A stretch of 27,117 nt of DNA from an uncultured Clostridium sp. (GCF_937920395.1 NZ_CALEVF010000021.1:1-27117); one strand, 5' to 3'. Numbered from the stretch's first letter, positions 8,065 to 15,869 are shown. Numbers and translations: made by a program. Notes: generated from the letters alone by a model not told the origin.

Positions 8065-9417
8065 TTAATTAGTTTTTATTATAGGTATACTAAATGAAAA
8101 ATCCGTTCCTTTTCCTATTTCACTTTCAACCCATATTTTTCCACCATGTTCTTCAATAATATACTTGCATATTGATAAACCAAGCCCTGTACCTTTAGGT
8201 TTATCTGTGAGTGTATCTCCTACTTGGCTAAATTTTTCAAAAATATATTTTTTGTCTTCCTCTCTAATACCTACCCCGGTGTCGCTAATGCTTACTATTA
8301 TATTCTCTGCAACTACTCTTGCGCTACATACTATACATCCTTTTTCCGTAAATTTTATAGCATTAGAAATAAGATTTATTATCACTTGCATTAATTTGTC
8401 TTTATCTGCCATAATTTTAGGAAGTTTTTCACTTATACTTTGAATAACCTGAAGAGATTTATCTCTAATAATGGGATTTGTTAATGTTATTACTTGTGTT
8501 ATAATTTCTTCTATGTCAATTTTCCTCATATTTAATAGAACTTTTCCTGCTTCCATTCTTGATATATCTAACAAATCATTTATAAGACTAGATAATCTAT
8601 CCCCTTCTGATAATATTATATTTACATTTCTCTTTATTTTAACTACTGCACTTTGGTTTTTTTCAATCGAAAGATCTAATCCAGGTACTATCGTCCCTTC
8701 AAATTTTCGCTTAACCATTTCTGTAAAACCAATTATCGATGTCAATGGAGTTCGAAGTTCATGAGAAACTGTAGATAAAAACTCTGTTTTCGTCTTGTCT
8801 ATATCTTTTAGCTTTTTGAAAAGCTTAGCATTTTCTATTGCTAAAGCTACTTGGCTAACTATTAAATAAGCATTCCTTATATAAATTTCATTGTACGCCG
8901 CCTTCTTATAATTAACCATTATTACAACTCCATATATTTCATATTTATAAATTATCGGAATCATTAGTAGGCTTCTCATGTGATATAATAATAGTTGTAC
9001 TTTAGTACTATATTTTTTATAATCTACTTTATTTAAATCATGAATATAATACATTGTTCCGGATTTTGTAACTTTATTAATTAGGTTAATAAAGCTCTCA
9101 TCCTGAATGTAACTATTTGTGTTTAATTCAACTCCATCACGATGACAAGCCATAATTTTAAAGCCAGTATTATCTTTATATATACTTATAGCATCATCAT
9201 AAGAAGAATTTTTATATAAATTTTTTAATAATTGATTTAATATATCTTTAATATTTGTTGTAGATTTAAATATATCAATATTTGAAGTAATTCTCTTATC
9301 AAATTCCTTAGATTTTTTTAACATTAATATTTTTGTTACTATAGTAGTAACAATAACATTTATTATTATTATTAATACTATATATAGGTAAAATTTATTT
9401 GTTAATATTTTTATCAT
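8065..9417 (-). CDS. Membrane-anchored GAF-domain sensor histidine kinase (orphan)
   Basis: Two-component sensor kinase of 450 residues. An N-terminal membrane helix (about residues 8-32) is followed by a GAF-like sensor region (about 55-200), a HisKA domain with the phospho-acceptor His219 in STVSHELRTPLTS, and a HATPase_c domain with the N box (Asn352 in INLISNAIKF), the G1 box DTGVGI (Asp379) and the G2 box KGTGLGLSICKYI. All catalytic motifs are intact. The HisKA domain is longer than usual between His219 and LINDLLDISRMEAGK. AGAGGT precedes the ATG. No response regulator is adjacent. In clostridia, orphan kinases of this kind often feed Spo0A, but nothing here proves that. It is divergent from the RsgI-like gene with a 125-bp shared gap. 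Confidence 0.92.
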   Translation of the reverse strand: MIKILTNKFYLYIVLIIIINVIVTTIVTKILMLKKSKEFDKRITSNIDIFKSTTNIKDILNQLLKNLYKNSSYDDAISIYKDNTGFKIMACHRDGVELNTNSYIQDESFINLINKVTKSGTMYYIHDLNKVDYKKYSTKVQLLLYHMRSLLMIPIIYKYEIYGVVIMVNYKKAAYNEIYIRNAYLIVSQVALAIENAKLFKKLKDIDKTKTEFLSTVSHELRTPLTSIIGFTEMVKRKFEGTIVPGLDLSIEKNQSAVVKIKRNVNIILSEGDRLSSLINDLLDISRMEAGKVLLNMRKIDIEEIITQVITLTNPIIRDKSLQVIQSISEKLPKIMADKDKLMQVIINLISNAIKFTEKGCIVCSARVVAENIIVSISDTGVGIREEDKKYIFEKFSQVGDTLTDKPKGTGLGLSICKYIIEEHGGKIWVESEIGKGTDFSFSIPIIKTN

Positions 9418-9542
9418 GTTATACCTCTATTTATCATTTATTTAATATACAACTATTATGAAAATACCAATTTCTCCTCCTTATGTCAAGTATAAATGAT
9501 CATTTATTCAGGTACTTATTATCATATGAAAGAGGTGCATCT

Positions 9543-10115
9543 ATGCAAAAATCGGGTAAAATCATTAACATTGAAAAAAATAAGGTGTATATCGTTACTA
9601 CAAATAATGAATTTGCAACCCTCAAAAAAAATGCAATTGAGCCTATACTAGGTGAAATATATATAGGTGAAGAAGTTAAACCCATTGCCCTTTGGAAATA
9701 TGTCTTATCCCTTACTTTTGCTCTATTAATTTTGTTTTTAATAAAGCAATCATATATGAATAATAAATATAATTACTCCGTTATCGTAGATATGAATTGT
9801 TCTCTAAAAATGGATTTGAACGGTTCAGATAAAGTTACAAATGTTTCCGGCATTAGCTCTGGTGGATATACAATAATAAATCTTCTAAATCTTAAAGATA
9901 AATCTCTTAACCAGTCCTTACATTTAATTTTGGATGAATCTATTAAGCAAAAATACTTAACTAAAGCCCACGCTGATGACGGTTATAAAATTTCAATATT
10001 TATTTCTGGTAACAAAAACAAAAATCCAATAAACTTAACTGAATTCGAAAAATATGCAGGAACTCATAATTTTAAGGTTCTAATAAATGATAATGGTCAA
10101 GCTATAATTAATTAA
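9543..10115 (+). CDS. Orphan RsgI-like single-pass membrane protein with anti-sigma-factor N-terminal domain
   Basis: The N-terminus, MQKSGKIINIEKNKVYIVTT..., resembles the RsgI N-terminal anti-sigma domain (PF12791), a small beta-rich cytoplasmic domain that binds SigI. A single membrane helix follows at about residues 51-68 (WKYVLSLTFALLILFLI), then an extracellular domain of about 120 residues beginning with the YSVIVDMNCSLKMDLNG segment seen after the helix in RsgI proteins. An earlier ATG at 9483 has no ribosome binding site; the ATG at 9543 has AGAGGT seven bases upstream and places the domain at the N-terminus, giving 190 residues. No sigI lies next to it, which is unusual for this family. 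It ends 57 bp before rluF. Confidence 0.75.
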   Translation: MQKSGKIINIEKNKVYIVTTNNEFATLKKNAIEPILGEIYIGEEVKPIALWKYVLSLTFALLILFLIKQSYMNNKYNYSVIVDMNCSLKMDLNGSDKVTNVSGISSGGYTIINLLNLKDKSLNQSLHLILDESIKQKYLTKAHADDGYKISIFISGNKNKNPINLTEFEKYAGTHNFKVLINDNGQAIIN

Positions 10116-10172
10116 AGGATTATAAGGATAATTATCTTAAATTTACTTTATAACTTCTAAGGATGGTGCAAA

Positions 10173-10958
10173 ATGAAAATCATACATAATAAAAATGATA
10201 CAAATATTATTAAACACTATGAAACTGATGATTCAAAGACTAGGTTAAATAAGTTTATAAGTGAAACAGGGTTTTGTTCTAGGCGTGAAGCAGATAAACT
10301 TATCGACAGAGGCAAAGTCACTGTAAATGGTGCAATACCCGAAATGGGAACTAAGGTCTCTAATGATGATGACATTAAAATAAATGGTAATGAACTGAAA
10401 AACAAAGAAGATCACATTTATTTAGCATTCAATAAACCTATTGGAATAACCTGTACCACGGAGCATAAAATTAATGGAAACATTATAGATTTTATAAATT
10501 ATCCAAAGAGAATTTTCCCAATCGGTCGTCTCGATAAAGCGTCTCAAGGTCTTATATTTTTAACTAACGATGGTGACATTGTAAATAAAATTTTACGTTC
10601 AGGCAATAGTCATGAAAAGGAGTATATTGTAACTGTAGATAAACCAATATCTCCTGATTTCATAAAGAATATGGCAAATGGTATACCTGTACTTGACACT
10701 ATTACTAAAAAATGTTTAGTAAGGAAACAAAGTAAGTATGTTTTCAAAATAATTTTAACCCAGGGGCTTAACCGCCAAATACGAAGAATGTGTGAGTATT
10801 TGGGGTACTGCGTTATGAGACTTGAGAGGCTTAGAATTATGAATGTTTCTATAGATAATTTACCTACTGGAAGATGGAGATATCTATCTAAAAGTGAACT
10901 AATGGGTATTAACAATCTAATTTCAGACTCAGTAAAAACTGAAAATGCCTCTAAATAA
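10173..10958 (+). CDS. rluF: 23S rRNA pseudouridine synthase, RluF type
   Basis: Makes a pseudouridine in domain V of 23S rRNA (U2604 in E. coli numbering for RluF). An S4 RNA-binding domain covers about residues 24-72 (RLNKFISETGFCSRREADKL). The catalytic domain has the FNKPIGITCTTE segment, the motif IGRLDKASQGLIFLTNDGD with Asp121 as nucleophile, and LTQGLNRQIRRMCEYLGY. The HEKEYIVTVDKPI and RIMNVS segments favour RluF over RluB or RluE. The 261 residues are in range. GGATGG precedes the ATG. A terminator follows at 11014-11041. The gene may be co-transcribed with the upstream RsgI-like gene, but no functional link is apparent. Confidence 0.92.
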   Translation: MKIIHNKNDTNIIKHYETDDSKTRLNKFISETGFCSRREADKLIDRGKVTVNGAIPEMGTKVSNDDDIKINGNELKNKEDHIYLAFNKPIGITCTTEHKINGNIIDFINYPKRIFPIGRLDKASQGLIFLTNDGDIVNKILRSGNSHEKEYIVTVDKPISPDFIKNMANGIPVLDTITKKCLVRKQSKYVFKIILTQGLNRQIRRMCEYLGYCVMRLERLRIMNVSIDNLPTGRWRYLSKSELMGINNLISDSVKTENASK

Positions 10959-11013
10959 AATTTTACATATGTTCTTATATTAAATTACTATATCTAATAT
11001 CAAAAAATCCTTG

Positions 11014-11041
11014 AAAAACACACAAATCTGTGTGTTTTTTT
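11014..11041 (+). terminator. Intrinsic terminator of rluF
   Basis: Arms aaaaacacaca (11014-11024) and tgtgtgtttttt (from 11029), with a 4-base loop, running into seven T residues. It is 55 bases after the rluF stop and marks the left edge of the long intergenic region with the DnaA boxes. Confidence 0.88.
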
Positions 11042-11055
11042 GCTTCATTTGAAAG

Positions 11056-11100
11056 TTATCAACATTATGCACACAGAATTTGTGGATAACTTGTTAATCT
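11056..11100. promoter_or_regulatory. DnaA-box module 1 (rluF-ispF intergenic)
   Basis: Plus-strand TTATCAACA (11056-11064, one mismatch to TTATCCACA) directly abuts TTATGCACA (11065-11073). Seven bases later comes the inverted perfect box TGTGGATAA (11081-11089), and after 2 bp a degenerate inverted box TGTTAATCT (11092-11100). The same two-direct, two-inverted layout recurs at 11620 and 11766. DnaA binding is inferred from the match to the TTATNCACA consensus; function is unknown. Confidence 0.75.
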
Positions 11101-11218
11101 TAGCTAATAATAATTATTATATTTAAGTTCTAAATTCATTCAAAATTATGCTTTTAACATATAAATAAATACTTATTTATTATGCTTAACTTCATGTAAA
11201 CCCACTTAACTTTATCTC

Positions 11219-11248
11219 AGAGTGCTACCACTTGCCTTCTAGCACTCT
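11219..11248. repeat. 9-bp inverted repeat with 12-base loop
   Basis: AGAGTGCTA (11219-11227) and TAGCACTCT (11240-11248) are perfect complements around a 12-base loop. No T-run follows on either strand, so it is not an obvious terminator. The half-sites are in the opposite order to the CIRCE element (TTAGCACTC-N9-GAGTGCTAA). It lies between DnaA-box modules 1 and 2. It could be an operator, an RNA hairpin or coincidence. Confidence 0.55.
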
Positions 11249-11619
11249 ATTGATCGTAATCGCATAATATGCTACTATGTAATCATTTTCATTTTCCAAG
11301 CATATATCGCTTATTCACTATCTTTAATGCTTTTTATATTGACATTATATACATTGTATTTTAGTTATAGCCACGTTTTAACATATAACCACTCAATACA
11401 TTTTATCTTATTTTTTATATATTATACCAATTTTAATGTAAATACTTTTAATTATAATATTGTATTTATATTACATTTTTTCCTTCTACTTTTTCTAAAT
11501 TGTTTTGAATTTCTATTTTTTTTGGTTAGACTCACAGATTGTACACATTATGTTTTACTAATCCACAACCCAATTATTTTTATGTAATTATATGTTAATT
11601 TTTATAGGTTATTTAATAG
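11249..11619. other. Very AT-rich intergenic stretch without a convincing gene
   Basis: Part of the 950-bp gap between rluF and ispF. Long runs of A and T dominate, especially 11330-11600. An open frame at 11327-11587 encodes a Phe/Leu/Tyr-rich peptide but has no ribosome binding site and looks like a by-product of composition. The tract lies between DnaA-box module 1 and modules 2 and 3, so it is the most easily unwound DNA in the gap. No RNA gene or terminator was found in it. Confidence 0.6.
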
Positions 11620-11664
11620 TTATGCACATTATCCACAGTATTTTTGTGCATAACTTGTGGAGTT
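11620..11664. promoter_or_regulatory. DnaA-box module 2 (rluF-ispF intergenic)
   Basis: Direct boxes TTATGCACA (11620-11628) and TTATCCACA (11629-11637) abut. Seven bases later comes the inverted box TGTGCATAA (11645-11653), and after 2 bp the degenerate inverted box TGTGGAGTT (11656-11664). The first three match TTATNCACA exactly. A 22-bp stretch (11618-11639) is identical to 11764-11785 in module 3. Confidence 0.82.
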
Positions 11665-11765
11665 GATGTTGATGATTAGTTATTTGTCGTTATTATGTAT
11701 ATCTTTGGATATAACATGTAAATTTATGTGTATTAAATATGTTTTTTTTAATTTTAATTATTAAG

Positions 11766-11807
11766 TTATGCACATTATCCACAGTTTTGTTGATAACATG
11801 TTAATAA
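11766..11807. promoter_or_regulatory. DnaA-box module 3 (rluF-ispF intergenic)
   Basis: Direct boxes TTATGCACA (11766-11774) and TTATCCACA (11775-11783) abut. Four bases later comes the inverted near-box TGTTGATAA (11788-11796), and after 2 bp the degenerate inverted box TGTTAATAA (11799-11807). It lies about 185 bp upstream of ispF, so it may also affect ispF transcription. It shares its first 22 bp with module 2. Confidence 0.8.
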
Positions 11808-11991
11808 CTTTTTTTATGATATAGCCCATATATACTATATTTAACCTATTAAAAATTGATATATTCTTTAATAAAATTTCTTGATTACCACCTCATGAAA
11901 TGGTATATTAGGCACATAACTATATATTCAATTCAAATGTATGACACGTGTTGAAAATTTTTATAAATTAAATTGAAAAGAGGTAATTCGC

Positions 11992-12459
11992 TTGAGAATA
12001 GGAATGGGTTATGATGTTCATAGATTGGTTACTGGTAGACAATTAATACTCGGTGGAGTGACAATACCACATGAGACTGGTTTACTTGGTCATTCAGATG
12101 CAGACGTTCTAGTTCATGCAATTATGGATGCTCTCTTAGGTGCTGCTGCACTTGGTGACATTGGAAAACATTTTCCTGACACTGATAATAAATATAAAGC
12201 TATATCAAGTATTTCTTTGCTTAAATATGTATGTACATTAATAAAAGATAAAAATTATATAATTGAAAATATTGATGCTACGATAATAGCACAACAACCT
12301 AAAATGGCACCACATATACCCAATATGAGAAAGAATATTGCAACTGCACTTGATCTACCTATAGATAAAATTAATATTAAAGCTACTACGGAGGAAGGCC
12401 TTGGTTTCACAGGTCAATGCGCAGGAATTTCATCTAATGCTATATGTCTTTTGAAATAG
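11992..12459 (+). CDS. ispF: 2-C-methyl-D-erythritol 2,4-cyclodiphosphate synthase
   Basis: Cytoplasmic enzyme of the MEP (non-mevalonate) isoprenoid pathway; converts CDP-methylerythritol 2-phosphate to the cyclodiphosphate with release of CMP. The 155 residues start [12 protein letters not shown] and carry the metal ligands Asp8, His10 (DVH) and His42, the [19 protein letters not shown] signature, FPDTD, and the C-terminal [19 protein letters not shown] motif. Length and all signatures are typical. The start codon is TTG, with GAGGT eight bases upstream. It stands alone, with the long DnaA-box region before it and a terminator at 12481-12520 after it; ispD is not in the window. Confidence 0.97.
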   Translation: MRIGMGYDVHRLVTGRQLILGGVTIPHETGLLGHSDADVLVHAIMDALLGAAALGDIGKHFPDTDNKYKAISSISLLKYVCTLIKDKNYIIENIDATIIAQQPKMAPHIPNMRKNIATALDLPIDKINIKATTEEGLGFTGQCAGISSNAICLLK

Positions 12460-12480
12460 GTTCTTACATTTTTTTAAATA

Positions 12481-12520
12481 AAAATAAGGACAATTCTTTT
12501 ATTAGAACTGTCCTTATTTT
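12481..12520. terminator. Bidirectional intrinsic terminator after ispF
   Basis: Arms aaaataaggacaattct (12481-12497) and agaactgtccttatttt (12504-12520) form a 17-bp stem with one mismatch and a 6-base loop, with T-rich flanks on both sides. It lies between ispF and the convergent small gene ending at 12619 and can serve both. Confidence 0.9.
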
Positions 12521-12618
12521 TATTATTTCCATTAATATATATATATGTGTTAATCCTCTTCCATAAATTTTCTACTTTCATTATGCAATGCCATTAGATC
12601 TATGTTATAAAAATAGAA

Positions 12619-12831
12619 TTAAACAAATAACTTTCTCATACAATAATACTTGTCATCTCTTTTTTCTAATTCAAACTCATTTATAGATGTAACTCTATCA
12701 TGTTGTTCTACATGGAGTACATAACCTTCTTGATTCTTTTTTTCAAAAAAAACCTTTGAAGAATTCATAACCTCTACTTTTTCCCCACATAGGTCATAAA
12801 TAAATTTTGGTATATTATTTAGCATAAACAT
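12619..12831 (-). CDS. Small hypothetical protein (about 70 aa)
   Basis: No family recognised. The 70-residue product (MFMLNNIPKFIYDLCGEKVE...) has alternating hydrophobic and charged residues that suggest a small beta-rich fold, one Cys at residue 15 and another near the C-terminus, and no membrane helix or signal peptide. AAGGGGGTAA lies immediately upstream: it is only a few bases from the first ATG (12831) but about ten from a second ATG two codons later (12825), so the true start may be the second one. It lies between ispF (convergent) and argF (same direction, upstream, 158 bp away). It is probably real because of the ribosome binding site, but the function is unknown. Confidence 0.65.
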   Translation of the reverse strand: MFMLNNIPKFIYDLCGEKVEVMNSSKVFFEKKNQEGYVLHVEQHDRVTSINEFELEKRDDKYYCMRKLFV

Positions 12832-12989
12832 TTACCCCCTTAATATTTATCAACTATAGATAAATATTATAATATACTGCTGTTTATGCTAAATTTCTTT
12901 ATTTATTTTTGAGATTTATTCTATATAACACCTAGTATAAAATATATTAATCATTACAACATATTACTATGCCTTATTACACTAATATA

Positions 12990-13988
12990 TTAATCTCCGA
13001 GTGTTGCCACCATAATCGCTTTTATGGTATGCATTCTGTTTTCTGCCTCATCAAATACTATTGAAGCTGGACTTTCAAATACTTCATCAGTAACTTCTAC
13101 ACCATTTATTCCAAATTTTTCATATATATCTCTACCAACTTTAGTTTTTAAATTATGAAATGCTGGCAAGCAATGCATAAACTTAGTATTCTTATTCCCA
13201 GTTAAATTCATCATTTCTTTATTAACTTGATATGGTTTTAACAGATTAATTCTTTGAGCCCAAACCTCATCCGACTCTCCCATTGACACCCAAACGTCAG
13301 TATATATAACATCTGCATCTTTTACTCCTTTTGCTACATCATTAGTAATTGTAATGCTTGCTCCAGTCTCCTTTGCTACTTCTCTACATTTACTTACTAA
13401 TGCATCTTCAGGGAATAATGAATTTGGTGCAATTATTCTAAAGTCCATTCCCATTTTAGAAGCGCCTATCATAAGAGCATTTGCCATATTATTTCTTCCA
13501 TCTCCTGCATAAACAAACTTAATTTCATTTAATGGCTTCGAAAAATGTTCTTGAATTGTTAAAAAATCAGCAAGAATCTGAGTAGGGTGATCCTCTGTAG
13601 TTAAACCATTCCACACTGGCACTCCTGCATATTTTGCTAGTTCCTCAACTACATCTTGACCATACCCTCTATATTCGATACCATCATACATCCTACCTAG
13701 AACCCTTGCAGTATCTGCAATCGACTCCTTTTTACCCATTTGACTCCCTGTCGGCCCAAGATATGTAACATGTGCTCCTTGATCAAGCGCTCCAACTTCA
13801 AATGAACATCTCGTTCTAGTTGAATCTTTCTCAAATAGCAATACTATATTTTTACCTTTTAATGTTTGCCTTTCTGTTCCTGCATATTTAGCCCTCTTTA
13901 AATCTCTAGCTAATTCAAGAAAATAATAAATCTCTTTTGGTGAAAAATCCATTAATGTTAAAAAATTTCTGTTCCTCAAGTTAAACAT
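12990..13988 (-). CDS. argF: Ornithine carbamoyltransferase
   Basis: Transfers the carbamoyl group of carbamoyl phosphate to ornithine to make citrulline, in arginine synthesis or, run backwards, in the arginine deiminase pathway. The 332 residues have the carbamoyl phosphate-binding motif DSTRTR (Ser56-Arg60 inside), [12 protein letters not shown], the DHPTQILAD segment, the [10 protein letters not shown] ornithine-loop region and the HCLPAFH motif with the conserved Cys. The sequence and length also fit catabolic ArcB enzymes, and no other arg or arc gene is near, so the direction cannot be decided. AAGGGG lies before the ATG. No ARG box or T-box was recognised upstream; the 5' gap instead holds DnaA boxes. 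Confidence 0.94.
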   Translation of the reverse strand: MFNLRNRNFLTLMDFSPKEIYYFLELARDLKRAKYAGTERQTLKGKNIVLLFEKDSTRTRCSFEVGALDQGAHVTYLGPTGSQMGKKESIADTARVLGRMYDGIEYRGYGQDVVEELAKYAGVPVWNGLTTEDHPTQILADFLTIQEHFSKPLNEIKFVYAGDGRNNMANALMIGASKMGMDFRIIAPNSLFPEDALVSKCREVAKETGASITITNDVAKGVKDADVIYTDVWVSMGESDEVWAQRINLLKPYQVNKEMMNLTGNKNTKFMHCLPAFHNLKTKVGRDIYEKFGINGVEVTDEVFESPASIVFDEAENRMHTIKAIMVATLGD

Positions 13989-14624
13989 AATAATTCCCCT
14001 TTCTTATCTTTGACACTAACTTTTACCAATCACATATAAAGTATTTTTAAGTTACCCATAAAAGTTATTTATTATTATAATGTACCACTCTCCCCAAAAT
14101 TTCAATATATTTATATATAAATGCTAAATGTTTCCTAAATAAAAGCATAGATATACTTTTAACTTTAAGCAAAAACCATTATATCTTATTTTATTACAAG
14201 ATTCTCATTGTGTAATATGATATTTTTTAAAGATAATATTGCAAATAGTTATATTTTTAATTTTCAGGATAAGTTATCCACAGTTTTTAACATTTAATCA
14301 ACAGAAGCTGTGGATAATTTTATTTATATGTGAAAGCTTTATTTGAGCGCTTATACATATTAAATTTAATTCCGACATATTCTTATCCACATTGTCTATT
14401 AATATCTGTTTATAATATGTTAGTTTTTAAGTGGAATAAATCGTGTCATTTCATATTTTTTTATTCAATATTTATCTTTTTCTGCTATTTACTTTCTATA
14501 CTGTTTACATAAATTTTTAACCAAATTTAATTTAATATACTAAGATTATTAGTTTTCTTCAAATATTTTATTTAGTATACTATGATTCCTTATTTTAAGC
14601 TTTCTTAAATTTTATTGCTAATAA
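13989..14624. other. AT-rich intergenic region upstream of argF
   Basis: A gap of about 640 bp between the argF start and the terminator of the NlpC/P60 gene. Apart from the DnaA boxes at 14274-14391 it is low-complexity AT-rich DNA. A short open frame at 14330-14512 overlaps the boxes, lacks a ribosome binding site and has biased Phe/Ile/Tyr composition, so it is not called. No RNA gene was recognised. Confidence 0.55.
14274..14391. promoter_or_regulatory. Second DnaA-box group (argF upstream region)
   Basis: Three perfect TTATCCACA boxes: 14274-14282 (plus), 14309-14317 (minus, TGTGGATAA) and 14383-14391 (plus). The first two, extended by one base (TTATCCACAG and CTGTGGATAA), form a 10-bp inverted repeat with a spacer of about 25 bp. 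They lie about 290-400 bp upstream of argF and 2.5 kb from module 3 of the other cluster. DnaA binding is inferred from sequence match only. Confidence 0.75.
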
Positions 14625-14652
14625 AAAACAGGCTATTTAAATAGCCTGTTTT
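14625..14652 (-). terminator. Intrinsic terminator of the NlpC/P60 gene
   Basis: Perfect palindrome with 14-base arms (aaaacaggctattt and its complement) starting 10 bases after the stop codon at 14662. The A-run on the left edge (14623-14628) becomes a T-run for the minus-strand transcript. Confidence 0.9.
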
Positions 14653-14661
14653 AATTCAACC

Positions 14662-15768
14662 TTACCTAACTCTTCTCGCAGTAAGGTAATCACCTCTTGT
14701 AAGTGCTGATATTTTAATTACATCACCAGTACGAGGTGCTTGAATATACGAATTATTACCTACATACATTCCTACATGATGTGGATTTGATTGTGTACCA
14801 AAGAAAATTAAATCTCCTGGTTGTAAATTTTCTCTAGCTACATAGGTGCCTTCATTTATCTGTGTAAATGTAGTTCTACTAAGTGAAACACCAAAATGTG
14901 CATATACATATTGCATAAATCCAGAGCAATCAAAAAACTTAGGACCACTAGCGCCCCAAACATATGGAGTTCCTAAAAAATTACTTGCATATGCAACTAC
15001 TGCATTTGAACTAAATGACGATGCTGATCCACCTCTAGATGCAGTATATTTAGGAGTATTATCCTTTATTTGTTGTATTTGTTTCATAGTAGCTGCTACT
15101 GTAGCTTGTCCATCAGTAACCTTACCAGAATACAATTTTTCTTGCTTTGTGGCTTCTGAAATAAATACGCTTTGTTCTTTCTTAGTATCTTTAAGCTTTG
15201 CGAGTTTAGCTTCATTATCAGCTTTTAACGTTAATAACTTTGTTTTCTCAGTTTCAAGTGATACTTTTTGTTTTTCAACCTCACTCTTTTTAGCTGTTAG
15301 CTCTGCTATAATACTGTTATCATACTCAACAATTTTTTTAACAGTTTCAGCTCTTGAAATAAAATCTTCTATTCCCTTGGAATCTAATAAAACCTCCACA
15401 TAGCTATCAACACCATTCATATACATGCTTCGCATTCTAGCATTAAATAAGTTTTCTTCTTTTTTAATATTATCCTGTGCAACCTTAATATCCTTTGTTG
15501 TCTTTTCTATTTGCTTCTGTGTTTCTGTTACTTTAACCTTTGTTTTATCAACTTGTGCATACATCTTTTCTATGTCAGAATCTAATTTTTCAATAGATAT
15601 TTCTATGCTTTCAATATTACTTTGAGCTTTCTTGTATGCGTTTTTTTGACTTTCTAACTGACTTTTTTGATTACTAAGTTTATCTGATAATGGATTTGCC
15701 ATTACCTGAATACTTATTGTAGCCGCAAGGCCAATTGTTACTATCAATGATATTATTCTTTTGCGCAA
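14662..15768 (-). CDS. Secreted coiled-coil NlpC/P60 peptidoglycan endopeptidase
   Basis: Cell-wall hydrolase of CwlO/PcsB-like layout. Residues 1-25 are a signal peptide (LRKRIISLIVTIGLAAT..., cleavage near VMA-N). Residues 30-235 form a long Lys/Glu/Gln-rich coiled coil. A short Ser/Gly linker leads to the NlpC/P60 domain (about 255-368), with the catalytic Cys281 in FDCSGFMQY and His331 in HHVGMYVG. The third catalytic position, often His, is Gln343 (YIQAPRTGD). The open frame extends to 15849, but TTG at 15768 has GGAGGG eight bases before it and begins the signal peptide, and the promoter -10 box lies just downstream of 15849, so TTG is used. The domain should cut stem-peptide bonds such as D-gamma-Glu-diaminopimelate; the coiled coil probably mediates regulation by FtsEX-like partners. 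Confidence 0.92.
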   Translation of the reverse strand: MRKRIISLIVTIGLAATISIQVMANPLSDKLSNQKSQLESQKNAYKKAQSNIESIEISIEKLDSDIEKMYAQVDKTKVKVTETQKQIEKTTKDIKVAQDNIKKEENLFNARMRSMYMNGVDSYVEVLLDSKGIEDFISRAETVKKIVEYDNSIIAELTAKKSEVEKQKVSLETEKTKLLTLKADNEAKLAKLKDTKKEQSVFISEATKQEKLYSGKVTDGQATVAATMKQIQQIKDNTPKYTASRGGSASSFSSNAVVAYASNFLGTPYVWGASGPKFFDCSGFMQYVYAHFGVSLSRTTFTQINEGTYVARENLQPGDLIFFGTQSNPHHVGMYVGNNSYIQAPRTGDVIKISALTRGDYLTARRVR

Positions 15769-15839
15769 CTTAATCCCTCCATATGTAAATTCTGTATGTT
15801 TACTCATTTCTAACTCATTACTTTTAAAGCAATGACTAT

Positions 15840-15869
15840 AGTATACCATTATTTTGTTAAAAACCTCAA
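15840..15869 (-). promoter_or_regulatory. Promoter of the NlpC/P60 gene
   Basis: Minus strand: -35 TTGAGG (15869-15864), 18-bp spacer, -10 TATACT (15845-15840) preceded by TGG, an extended -10. The start site would fall near 15833, about 65 bases before the TTG start codon, which excludes the longer reading of the gene beginning at 15849. Confidence 0.65.

Noticed and set aside
11219..11248. CIRCE heat-shock operator
   Set aside because: Half-sites are in the opposite order, the spacer is 12 rather than 9 bases, and no groE, dnaK or hrcA gene is near.
11327..11587. 86-residue open frame in the rluF-ispF gap
   Set aside because: No ribosome binding site, extreme Phe/Leu/Tyr/Asn content from AT-rich DNA, no recognisable motif; it lies between DnaA-box modules.
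11042..11991. Main chromosomal origin oriC
   Set aside because: No dnaA, dnaN, recF, gyr or rpmH nearby and no clean divergence of gene strands; the boxes are reported as an unexplained DnaA-box cluster instead.
14330..14512. 60-residue open frame upstream of argF
   Set aside because: No ribosome binding site, overlaps a DnaA box, and composition reflects AT-rich DNA.
14846..15403. 185-residue open frame opposite the NlpC/P60 gene
   Set aside because: Antisense shadow of a well-supported gene with signal peptide and catalytic motifs; no ribosome binding site.
15769..15849. N-terminal extension of the NlpC/P60 protein
   Set aside because: It would begin upstream of the predicted -10 box, has no ribosome binding site and would hide the signal peptide.
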